From assembly GCA_963693305.1 (NCBI GenBank), contig OY855916.1, positions 7,409,501 to 7,473,500 on the forward strand: 64,000 bases of DNA, given 5' to 3'. Both the position numbers and the translations under genes were made by a program. This DNA is from Meandrina meandrites. Its lineage: Eukaryota; Cnidaria; Anthozoa; Scleractinia; Meandrinidae. The notes below the pieces were generated by a model, which did not search any database, had not been told where the DNA came from, and saw only the letters and a list, made by a program, of their open reading frames with translations. The first letter of the stretch is position 1, and every line of letters starts with the position of its first letter. Positions 1 to 9,344 of this stretch are shown here, piece after piece.

Positions 1-1290
1 GTACTAATGCACATGGTGCTTATCGCTAAACCTTTCAAGGCAGGTTAATATTTCAAACATAAAAGGCACATTGTAAGAGCTTCCAATTAATTTGCTCGGC
101 AGATGAAAATTTCAAATACAAACATGATCAAGAAACTGACAAAGGACTGTCACACAATATAGCAACTCAATGGCCTCTCCAGTCTGTCAAAGATTTTAAT
201 AAGTATCTTAGACCAAAGCTTTTTTTGGTTTTTATTAATGCTCATTTATTCCATGTGAACTTATCCATTTGTTTGTATTGTTATGAGCAATAGGTTTTAG
301 TGACAAATAAAAAAAAAAGTAAGGGTAAACAAGACGTTAGTTTAGTAAAGACTGGGAGAACTTAATGGCCTTTACCTAGTGATTTCAGTTTCCCCTCTTA
401 AGAAGTCTATATAGGTATTCGAACATCGACCCAATGTTAGAACAAACAGTTAAGGCCCGAAGATGGAAAAAAAACTTTTAAATGTTGGAAATGTGGAAAG
501 GATGTATTTGGGGATACCGAAATCACTAGTGATATGGGTATCCCATCCTGCTATATTGTCTTTGACGAGTATTCTGAAGAGAGAATTAACCGATACTAAA
601 AAAAAGTAGGTTACATAGACGAAAAAGCGTTCAAACAGGTACAAAAGTGCATGATTCGGTGTTAAGAATAACTATGCGGACTTGAATCAAATGGTTTGTT
701 TTGCTTTGGGAATATTTGCGTTAAGACGTTAGTACTGTTTGCTAAGGATGATTAAATTTATGAAAACAAAGCTTTGCGATAAAGCAAAATGGTTTTTGAG
801 TGGAATTGCGATTGTCTTCACTTGCCCCAGTCTGCTCTATTCAATGCTGTTAGTGATTTTGGCTTCCCCAGAGGGGATGCCAAATTCACTAGGGATTTTG
901 GAACGGTGGTGCCTAAATTATGGGGATGCCAAAATCACTGTGACACCACCATGTTGACTTTATAACATCGGATATTACACTGAGATACCGGGCCAGACTA
1001 GTTTCAGACTCCTTTTCCAATTTTGTTTTCTTTTTTTTTTCTTTTCTGACTGACCGACCCAAAATCAGAAAATGCATTCGACAATAAACAAAAAAAAGGG
1101 GATGACCTAAATTGCAAAGGGCTGCCTGGCGAGCAGATTTCTAATCTGGGAAGATCAAAGAAAACTCTGCTGGTAGGGTAGCAAAGCGCCAGACAATGTG
1201 TAAAATGTGGCTAGTCAGTTTTATACACCCAATATGCAATAAAAAAATACATTATGGACACCAGGCTTAGAGAAGGAAGCCCTTGCAGAA
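1..1290. other. AT-rich non-coding stretch with scattered inverted motifs
   Basis: No convincing exon is seen. The one recognisable structure is a motif close to AGTGATTTTGGCATCCCC. It occurs near 378 and 858 in one orientation and near 506, 876 and 922 in the other. The outermost copies (about 376 and 946) face each other, as the ends of a decayed inverted-repeat element would. The copies near 852-890 form a 38-bp imperfect palindrome. A MITE remnant is an inference; no target duplication could be defined. Confidence 0.35.
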
Positions 1291-1299
1291 TTTTAATTT

Positions 1300-3300
1300 T
1301 CAGCATATTTTTCCATCACCACTCAATAGTAATCCGTCCCTTATTCAAAACAACAGCGCACGACACAGCGCACATGTTCAATGTAACAGTTTGAAGGCGC
1401 GTTATAATATATTTAATTAAAAGGCACAAAATTTAACAAAGTTATATCTGGTTATATGCCTCCTTTGACAATAGCAAGAAAGAAATATCAGTTGAAATAA
1501 AAACTAATTTTCACATGCAGAACTTTCTGAACTAAAGCTTACCTCCAGTGGCAGTGTTGTATATTTAGAAATTTCCAGGCAGTTGTCTGTGAATGACATT
1601 ACAACGTGGTCCCAATTTCAGTGTTTTACGGCCACTGTAGCCATTCTTCCTCCACTCAAATGCAACCAAGCGAGATAAAATATGTTTCCAAAGACAATGA
1701 TACCACAGATGAGGTATTTATCGTAGTCCTGAGGTCACAATAAGATTAGAATTCCCTCAAAACCGAGACCTTCCACCGCCATGTTGGATTTGTCTTTCGT
1801 TCCCAGTTTCTTTCGCGTCACAGAACACGAACAACACGTCACGGGGAAGACGTTTTTGACGGGATCACGTTATTTGCCATCTCGAGTCAGGCCTCGTGTC
1901 TGTCGTGTTTTATTACTCTTTCCAGGTACGTCAGGTGCAATGGAATCCCGATTTCTAAGACTTCCATGCAAGGCAAACGGAAATTGATTTGAAAAGTTTG
2001 GCGTAATATTGCAGTGTTCCTCACGATAAGGCTTGGAGTATCGGTTCTTGTCTCCTCCCTGCTCGTTGCGTGGGATCAGTCTGATCGGTAAAGTCGTTTC
2101 CGTTTTTACATGCAACAGTCTGGCTTGGTGAATGCCTCCGATGAAATGATAAAAACAGTAAGTTTTGCACTAATTAACTTCGACGTAACCTTTAATTGCT
2201 AAGTGCCATAGTGAATTTGGCACATGAGGAAGGAAACGCAAGGGAAACGCTGACTTATCCCCAGTCGTCTTCATATAACACGCTGCAAAGGAAGAGTTTC
2301 GTACGAGGTAGGTTGCTCTCCCTTTCTCGGTACGCATCTCTCGCTGCGCTCTCCTTGCGCGCTGTGTGAAGACGGCTGGGGACGAGTCATAGGGAAACGC
2401 TCTTGAACGCCTGGGGCCGGTGAAAAAAGGAGGGAACACATGGCGAGCCTATGGGAAAACACGGTGATAAGGAGAGTTGTTTCCCAGAGTTTGGAGTCGG
2501 CTATCTGTCAGCCAAGATTGGGCGTTGGCCTAGCCTGACCAATTCAGGGTGAAGGTCTACGTTGGATGTCGACCTATAAGGGGCGAGGGAACGCATGGGA
2601 AACGCACCGTCAACGCCCGGAGAAACGCATAAATGCGGGAGAACACACTTGAGAACGCACAAGGTAACGGACGAAAAATCACATGGTGGAACTTACAGGG
2701 AATTGAAACTGGAGACACGGAAGGAACAAGGGGTACGCAAGGTGTTGGGAGTCAGCCAGGAAACGTGAAATTACGGAGCAGGCAACAGTGGCGGATCCAG
2801 ACCTTCACCTAAGGGGGGAAAGGGAGGGCACTTGACTATGAATGCGACAGATAAAATGATAAGGGAGGCGGGGCCCGGCCCCTTCCCTGGATCCGCCACT
2901 GGGCAAACGCACTGGGGACGTACAGGAAAGACGTCAAAAAGGCGCAGGATTCCCAACGGAAATGAAACACGAATGTGGCTAAAATGGCGAGATACAGTGG
3001 GGGTTCGCAGAGCAGAAGCATTTGGTTAGGCACTGGGAAAACTCGAAAAGAAAGTTAATGGAGAGGGAACACGGGTCAATACACCCGACTAAAGAATCGT
3101 TAACCCATAAAAAGCATAAGAATATTACTAAACTTATCAATGCCGTCTACCCAGAACTGGTCATATCATTCATGGTTTATGCTTTTCACGTGGTCAACCT
3201 TTCTTCAATTTGGTGTATACCTGGAAAGAGGAAAAGCATCCAGTTAAGCACAAGGACCCTTGAATTCAATTTGTGATCCGAAACTTATATTGTGGACCGC
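1300..3300. repeat. Left part of duplicated block A (paralogous to 22.0-22.7 and 27.3-28.1 kb)
   Basis: The stretch around 1300-2000 matches 22040-22690: shared segments include the run from 'cttattcaaaacaac' through 'aaatttaacaaag' and the stretch beginning 'gccactgtagccattc'. The stretch 2430-3300 matches 27330-28130, a sequence with recurring 'gggaaacgc' / 'ggaacgc' words. In copy B the two matches are separated by the nested TTAA elements at 22721-26499. ORFs in several frames here are short, overlap on both strands and are not conserved between copies, so I call no gene. The block marks the left side of the segmental duplication. Confidence 0.7.
2786..2901. mobile_element. Short hAT-like MITE (CAGTGGCGGATCC ends)
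   Basis: The element starts CAGTGGCGGATCCAG and ends with the reverse complement CTGGATCCGCCACTG, giving inverted termini of about 15 bp around a 116-bp body with G- and C-rich tracts. Such termini are typical of hAT-derived miniature elements. The flanks share GGCAA but do not give a clean 8-bp duplication. A 3' end of the same family is visible near 58300-58325. Confidence 0.6.
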
Positions 3301-3707
3301 AGATTAAACAATCATAGCGCGCAAAATTAAGTTAACTTAATTTCTCGAGGATTTGTGCTTTCACAGTTTCAGTGACGTATTTGGAAGCATAACTCAATAC
3401 CAAGAAAGAGAACTGAAAAAGTCAGCATAAATAAAGTTTTTAATTTAATGCGATAAAAGGTCCACTGCAACATTCTTCTAGAACATCACTTCTCGTTAAT
3501 GGTTCAATAGAAAACGTTCTCGTACGATGAAGAGTTTCCCGTTTTATTGACCGTGAGAAAATTTGGGAGAGTGCTCTTGTTTCCTCTCACCCGTTTTCGC
3601 GCGGCCAAAATGCGGGAAACTTACAATTCGTACGCGAACTTTAACTACGCCGGTTTATGGTTCAGAAATCCAGTCTCTGCTCATCAAGTTCTACAATGTA
3701 CAAAGGT

Positions 3708-4611
3708 TTATTCCTTTTCTTTAACTGATGCTGTCACAACACCGCTTTCTATTTCAGCGTTTAATTCTTTCACCACTGTCATGTGATCGGATTTCTCCGG
3801 GAATATATTAAAGGTTTTCAGGATCTCCTCTCTGCGATCGCTTTCTGAAGCGTAGTACATCTGAACTTGATAGGCCAACCACTGCGCATCCAACACGCTC
3901 TGTGAAGAAGATAACATTTTATTATTCCACTATTGCGCCATCTTGCCATATGGGAGCAAAAGAAAGCTCAAAATAGCCCGCGTTATTACTCTGTAGAGCA
4001 AGGCAAAAATACTGACTGAAAGAGGAGCGACAAAATGGCCGAACAAAACTTTATTTTATAAGTGAAATAATAAATCCCTTATTCGATGGTTTCACAATAC
4101 GAGCGGACATTTTGTTCATGGCTTGTATTTTTCCACGCCGCTTCGGGGCTCGGAAAAACACTACGCACTCGCAAAATATCCGCGCGTATTATATGTAAAA
4201 CCATCGAATCAAAATCATCAACAATCAAAATCCGTCTCAATCTTGTTCAATCTTAACCATCCTTGTTCCTTGTTGGTTTATTATTACATCTTTGGTGTTT
4301 CTCTTCCTTAATGAATTATTATTTCAAGATTTCTGTCCATTTGATGATTATTTTTTGCATTGAAAAAGAGACGTAATTCACTTACCATTTCCTTGGTGTC
4401 TACTTCTCCAACCATGAGAACTAATCCTGTGATATGAAAGTGAAGGTGCGGTTATTAAAATAAGCAACTTTATTCTAATGGTTCTTCTATAAATAGTAAA
4501 TGATCAACTTTTTTTTATCACAAAATGACATTACGTGTACCAACCTTTACTGTCTCTTAGATCTGTAAAATGTTTCATTGCCAGCGACCAGGGGGCATTT
4601 TCACCGCGTGT
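3708..4611 (-). CDS. ATPAF1-like 3' exons (F1-ATPase assembly factor 1), partial, copy A
   Basis: Three minus-strand exons join in phase: 4545-4611, 4386-4426 and 3708-3899 (stop at 3708-3710). Borders are GT-AG: acceptor tttcaacag before the first, gtaagt after the second, ttcttcacag before the third. Together they encode about 100 residues, including TDLRDSKGLVLMVGEVD and SVLDAQWLAYQVQMYYA. From memory of the family this matches the C-terminal part of ATPAF1/Atp11, the mitochondrial chaperone that binds free F1 beta subunit during ATP synthase assembly. No mitochondrial targeting N-terminus or upstream exons were found between 4.6 kb and the TRIM gene on the opposite strand, so this is probably a truncated duplicate, or a gene whose 5' exons are too short to recognise. 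The open frame is also kept in copy B (28497-29393), so it may be recent or still used. Confidence 0.6.
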
Positions 4612-5530
4612 CTGTTGAAATCAAATCAAATCAAATCAAAGATGACAGTTAATAAATAAAATTTATATTACCTTTAAAGGACTATTTTAAAGTTCTCGGG
4701 GGGTGCTTGTTTCTTTTAGTGTAACGCCTTCCGAAGAGGAAGGAGGGAAGGAGAAGCTTATTTCAAATCATAAATCGGCTTGCTAGTACAAATGAAATGT
4801 CTGCTTCATGTAAATTTAATGTTTAAAAAAGATTCCTCTCCAAGGGAAGTAAGATCAAACCTTATTGACTGAGATAGAAGCTACCTCAAACTAATAGGAC
4901 TATTATGTTCGAATTGGGGGAGGGGGAGTTGGAGCTCATAGAAATAGAAAGAGAACCAATGAAGTAACTCGTTCCGAGAGGTAGTGGGCGACCCCAATTA
5001 AAGGTCGCCGCAAAACGAAAATTGTCAGCTCGAACGACATTCCTCATCGTCGGTAGAATGATAAGAACAAGATAAATGTTTGCAACAGCAGTTATTTTAC
5101 AGAATTAAAGATTGAGAAGAAAATTGCTGACGGGTAAAATGGAGAACGTTAAAATGGCACGCACACGCATGATTCAAATCATGCGTCACTTAATTGACAC
5201 GAAAAAATGGATTACTTTCGAGCTTTTTTGAAAGGGGAGGGGCTGGTGGCGATTGAGGTCTTCGTCTTTTGGTTAAAGTAAAGCTTTTCTTTACAAAGAT
5301 GTTAATTCGAAACCTAAGCAACGCTGTGTTGTTTTGCTAGCCAACGGAGTCAATCAAAACCACGAAAAACCACTGCGCGCGCTTACATCCTATTGGCTGA
5401 TAAATGCACGCGCAGTTGCTGCCTTTGTTATGTCACAATGAACAAAAACCTTTAGCTCAGTTTGAGAACAGAAACGCTTTGAACAAACAGTATTTTAAAG
5501 TTCTCAGTGAATTTACTGCAAACAAGTAAA
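4612..5530. other. Intergenic or intronic stretch, no gene seen
   Basis: Contains a (TCAAA)n-like microsatellite at 4618-4640 and G/A-rich purine runs around 4915-4935. It is co-linear with copy B at about 29.4-30.5 kb, where a poly-G tract and a roughly 70-bp fragment resembling the right end of the TTAA element family (29690-29770) were added. I see no coding signal. Confidence 0.5.
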
Positions 5531-5537
5531 GATTAAA

Positions 5538-5762
5538 ATGGGAATTGCTTGGAGCTCTTTAAATCGAAAAGGGAAGAGAAAGCCAAGAAGAAAAGGTATA
5601 CAATAGTAAAATTATTCTGCTTTTTATCTCGCTAAAATTAAGTAAATAGTTTTTGCAACTTTTGCTTTCCTTTTCCTCGCAGGCTACAGAATGAGAATCG
5701 CTTTCACATTCCTGACTCTCAGTGTATTCCTGAGCGATTACCAAAGACGACATTACAAATGA
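5538..5762 (+). CDS. Putative two-exon micro-ORF, copy A (45 aa)
   Basis: Exon 1 is 5538-5595, starting MGIAWSSLNRKGKR. It ends at AAAAG followed by gtatac. Exon 2 starts at 5683 after a pyrimidine tract and acceptor tttcctcgcag, and stops at 5760-5762. The product would be a basic N-terminus plus a hydrophobic stretch (IAFTFLTLSVFL), 45 aa. Support: copy B (30539-30765) keeps the start, both splice sites and the frame, and differs in exon 1 by exactly one codon. Against: no family is recognised, and a different frame of exon 2 is open for longer (to about 5880), so the true second-exon frame is uncertain. It may be the 5' end of a larger gene lost in the duplication. Confidence 0.3.
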
Positions 5763-5883
5763 AAGACAAAAATCTACCTCTCAGAGAAAATATCAACCTT
5801 GATGAAATTGAGCTCCACACGAACGAAGAATGGAAACTACCGTACAAGAATTTAAGGTACAGGAAGTATTCTATTATTTAACT

Positions 5884-6451
5884 GCTGCGGTAAAGTAAAT
5901 TCCGATAACATAGAGAAGCTACACAGAAGGGCTGCGCGACTGATCCTTAGACATCACAGCAGTGATGAGGCATTGCAATTTCGTGCGTATGAGACAATGG
6001 GCGCAAAAAACATGTATATAGTTTAGTTCTTAAATGTATTAGTGGAAAGGTGCCTCAGTTTTTTAAAAACCATTTTATTTTTAATCAAGATGTAACGCGT
6101 AGACAGACAAGACAAAGTAGCCTTCTGCATTTGCCAAGAGTGCGCACTGAGACGGCAAAGAAGTCTTTTTATTACTCTGGAGCTCAAATTTTTAATTATT
6201 TTTATAACATGTAAATTTTAAATTTTATATTTTAAATTGTATGAATAATTTTATCTCTTGTCGTTGATTTTTATATTTAATCTTTTTTAATCTACTTTTT
6301 ATCAAATGTTTTTAAAGTATTGTAGGGTTTAGGATCTTAAATGTATTTTTCCTTTTAGTATTAGTTTTAGCAGGGCCTCTGTTGATATAAGTTTTAATTG
6401 TAAAGCTGAAAGTGTTACCCTGATGAAATAAAGGCTTACTTACTTACTTAT
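5884..6451 (+). pseudogene. 3' end of a CR1/L2-like non-LTR retrotransposon, decayed
   Basis: Conceptual translation gives the C-terminal tail of a chordate/cnidarian-type CR1/L2 reverse transcriptase polyprotein: an IEKLHRRAARLIL segment, then LHLPRVRTETAKKSFYYSGA. It is broken by a frameshift near 6010-6060. The 3' end carries a polyadenylation-like AATAAA and a short (CTTA)n repeat at 6434-6450, as expected of elements ending in microsatellites. An equivalent, equally truncated copy sits at 30892-31452, so insertion predates the A/B duplication. Confidence 0.65.
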
Positions 6452-6945
6452 CATATTTTTCCTTACTTTTCCCTCCCAAAGTATTCCGGTAAAGTTTTAA
6501 AGGTATGAATATGCAGTTGAATAAGCGTCGACTTTCTTTAGGTTTTATACAGATAAATCTACTCCCAGTCTCTCTTCAGTATCTAAAATGGCGTAAAACA
6601 AATTGAAGTAGTGCATACAGTGTGGATTTGATTTTTTCACTGATTGAAATCAATACACCCGATTGACAGATGAAAAACACTTACATGAAGTGATCTTCAA
6701 ATGCCTCGAAATAGCTCGACCTTGCGGAACACGACTAGGTGGTCACTTTCCTCTGCAGTCACTTTCATATTTACTGTGATGTCTGCTTGTCTCTCTACAG
6801 ACCTTTCAAAGATAATCAATGCTTGCAGCACAGCGAGTAAATAGAAGAAACGTGTTTGCTCAAAGTCAAAACGGGCAAAGTGTTAGTTTGCTGTTGAGTG
6901 AAACTAGTCACGTGGAAAACTAACACCAATCGTCATTTCATGAAT
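6452..6945. other. Non-coding stretch between retroelement scrap and minisatellite
   Basis: Strongly conserved in copy B (31453-31940). A minus-strand segment ending at a GTAAGT site near 6687 could be an exon donor, but no consistent reading frame is evident, so no gene is called. Confidence 0.3.
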
Positions 6946-7315
6946 ACTTCCCCGCTTGGCACCAGTTACATATTTTCCCGCGCTTGGAGCTGGCTTGGTT
7001 CTGGATCCATGTTTTCGTTAAGTACTGGCACTGATTACATGTTTTCCCGCATTTGGCGCTGGTTACGTGCTTTCCCGCGCTTGGCGCTGGCTACGTGTTT
7101 TTCCGAGCTTGGCGCTGGTTACGTGTTTTTGCGCGCTTGGCGCTTGTTACGAGTTTTTCCGAGCTTAGCCGTACTGGTTACGTGTTTTTGCCCGGTTAGC
7201 AAAATTCACTGGTTTTCCCGCCCTTGTAATGTTTTTCCGAGCTTGGCGCTGGTTACGTGTTTTTCCGCGCTTAGCAAAACTCACACGTTCTCCAAACCTT
7301 TACGCTAGTTACGCT
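6945..7315 (+). repeat. Degenerate G+C-rich minisatellite, unit about 28 bp, copy A
   Basis: About a dozen diverged units of the form TTTTCCCGCGCTTGGCGCTG plus GTTACGTG are laid head to tail. A 136-codon open frame runs through it only because the unit is nearly a multiple of three without stops. Its translation is a low-complexity repeat of F-S-R-x-W. Copy B (31935-32360) has about 60 bp more within the array, showing copy-number change after duplication. Confidence 0.8.
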
Positions 7316-7626
7316 TTCATCTTCGTAAACTGACTAACATCTCGCGACAAAATAAATCAATAAGAGTTTAACCTTTTTGAGATCAGCCATTCGCAATTCG
7401 GTAAACAAAAGCGTCTGGTATCATTTAAAAACAAGCTAAAAATAGTGCGTATGAATTCCAATTTTCTTTCAATTTTGAAGTTAGTTATTGTAAAAACAAA
7501 CTCTTTCAAGGATGATAACACTCCACGAGTCAGTAACGTCCTAGTAGAACAGACATCAGTTAAAAAAGCAAATTCCCATGTTACAAGCTTTCAAATATTT
7601 TCCATGCAATCTGATCTAAAACGTCT

Positions 7627-8010
7627 GTTGCTCAAAGAACGAGCAGCTATTTTGGTCACAATTCTAAGAAATCGTGGAATCATTCGCAGAAATCATAATC
7701 TCTCATGATCAAAAAACGTCTCTAATAACGCTCCGTGATTGGTTAATTTCACAAAAGTTATCCACTGTCGTGATCTTGTTTCAGCCTTTCAATCAATTTG
7801 ACAAGTAATCTGCCAACGGATAAGCTATCTAACAGCTTCTTAAAATTTGTAGGTCAAGTTGTATTGCTCTTGTTTCTGCAATATTTTACAAGTCAGTACT
7901 GACTAATAACGATTCTCCGATACTGCTTGAGGTCTTATTAGTCGCACTCCTTGTTTTCCGCTTTAATCATGGACATAAAGACCGCACAATTTCGAAAAAA
8001 ATGACCCTCG
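7627..8010 (+). other. 'Ghost' TRIM 5' region: promoter-like block plus ATGGA start remnant, copy A
   Basis: The sequence from 'gtcacaattctaagaaatc' through 'ctccgtgattggtta' resembles the block directly upstream of the intact TRIM gene (9170-9245: 'gatcacagttctaagaatcc' through 'ctctgtgattggt'), including the inverted CCAAT box. About 230 bp downstream comes 'ttttccgctttaatcATGGACATAAA', equivalent to the TRIM start context 'ttttccgcctttaatcATGGATATACAA'. The reading frame then fails. This is best read as the leftover 5' end of an older tandem TRIM gene whose body was deleted. Equivalent ghosts occur at 32650, 44386 and 52190. Confidence 0.55.
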
Positions 8011-9160
8011 TTACTTTCGGACGTTTGAGATAAAATAATTGAGATTTTTTTTTCAGTTAATTGTCTACTTTGTTTAGTCTACTGCCCGTGTGTCTTTCTT
8101 TTCAGAATTACTCATGGTGAAATATCTGATGGTTCATCACGTTTGTTTGAATGCCACACTGAGCCCGTGATCAAAAGATTGTTTGAATGGCGTCCTCACT
8201 GAACAGAACGTAGACTTTGAAACAACAACAATGATAAATTGCTTTTCAATTAGACAAATATTTTTTGTAAAAATAATACAACCTTAATGACAAAAACAAT
8301 GCAGACTATGAGCCAGAATTTCTTATCTTCCAGCGAAGACTCAACGAAGGGAAGACGACTTGACTATCGCTTATAAAGGTTACAGTAATTTATTTCCCGC
8401 CAAATAAAAGTGTTTTTATGACTCCTACCCATCCATCTTGTATTATTTACTGAGATGGTAAACAAGAGAGGAATGGCGGTGAGTAAGTTCAACCCAAGGG
8501 TGATGGAGTGTATTTGAAACGGATTGAGCGATAATCACAAGACTATCTGGTGACTAAAATAACAATAGACATTTCAGTCTGGACTGTCTGGACGGAAAAA
8601 TACATAGCCTCGATTTCAGTTAATTACGTTAGAGCCATTAGAAGTGGCTTCTCCTTGTCTCCAGACCCAACACGTTCTGCGAGTTCAACCCTCCTCCCCC
8701 TTCCTTCCCCGTCTTTATTTTATTTTCCGGTGGGGGACTTTTTTCTCTTCCAATAACCTTTGCTAACGCTTAACGAAAGAAAGAAAAGTTGCTAACTAAT
8801 TTTATTTGACTATGTAAGATTAAAACAATAAATCAGCCATGTCGCATGGCCAGAATTTATCCCAGTAGTTGGCTGGTCTTCATTCTTGACAGCAGTATTT
8901 GCAGACAATGCTCGACTGTTGACCAAAATATGACCCGGGTGAGCTAGGTAACGAGACAAAAATCTATTTTAAGTCAAAAAACACAAATTATGTTCCCTAC
9001 AATCGTGGTATTGTGTTCCATCAGGGAATAGAAAACAGTGAGAGAACCAACATCGATAAATTAAAGAACGTACCGCATATGGGTGGGTACTAACAACATT
9101 TCAAGCATTTTTCTCCAGTAATCGGATCTAAAAAGTTAGCTTAAGTTTTGATTTGTAGGT
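8011..9160. other. Non-coding spacer upstream of TRIM copy A
   Basis: Conserved in copies B (33010-34250) and C (52560-53760) but with many indels and no shared open frame. It includes a pyrimidine-rich tract near 8690-8720, which in B carries a poly-C run. No gene is called. Confidence 0.5.
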
Positions 9161-9164
9161 CATG

Positions 9165-9344
9165 CTCGTGATCACAGTTCTAAGAATCCTTGGCGTAGAT
9201 TCATACAATATGTCAAAACATGTCTAATACCACTCTGTGATTGGTCGATATTATCAGGCTAAAAGGCACCATCCGATCCGATCAGTTCACCATTGTTGGA
9301 GGCGTTCACAACTCCAAACCCTTCGTCGTTTTCCGCCTTTAATC
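9165..9344 (+). promoter_or_regulatory. Conserved proximal promoter of TRIM copy A (inverted CCAAT box)
   Basis: A block of about 180 bp immediately upstream of the start codon is kept in all three copies. It contains an inverted CCAAT box (ATTGG at 9239-9243, 106 bp before ATG). The box occupies the same place in B (34334-34338) and C (53847-53851). No TATA box is evident. Transcription start is not known. Confidence 0.45.

Noticed and set aside
2170..3033. Overlapping frames on both strands as a gene
   Set aside because: They are not preserved in the paralogous region 27240-28130 and one overlaps a hAT-like MITE.
6687..6810. Minus-strand segment before a GTAAGT site as a further ATPAF1 exon
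   Set aside because: Conserved in copy B, but the three possible frames give no sequence resembling that family and no clear acceptor is present.
6898..7308. A 136-codon frame (and 31941-32354 in copy B) as a protein gene
   Set aside because: It is read through a tandem minisatellite; no domain, and the repeat number changes freely.
9237..9344. N-terminal extension of 36 residues on TRIM copy A (and 17-19 residues on C and B)
   Set aside because: The extensions differ between copies and arise from promoter sequence, while MDIQTLL is common to all three, so the later start was used.
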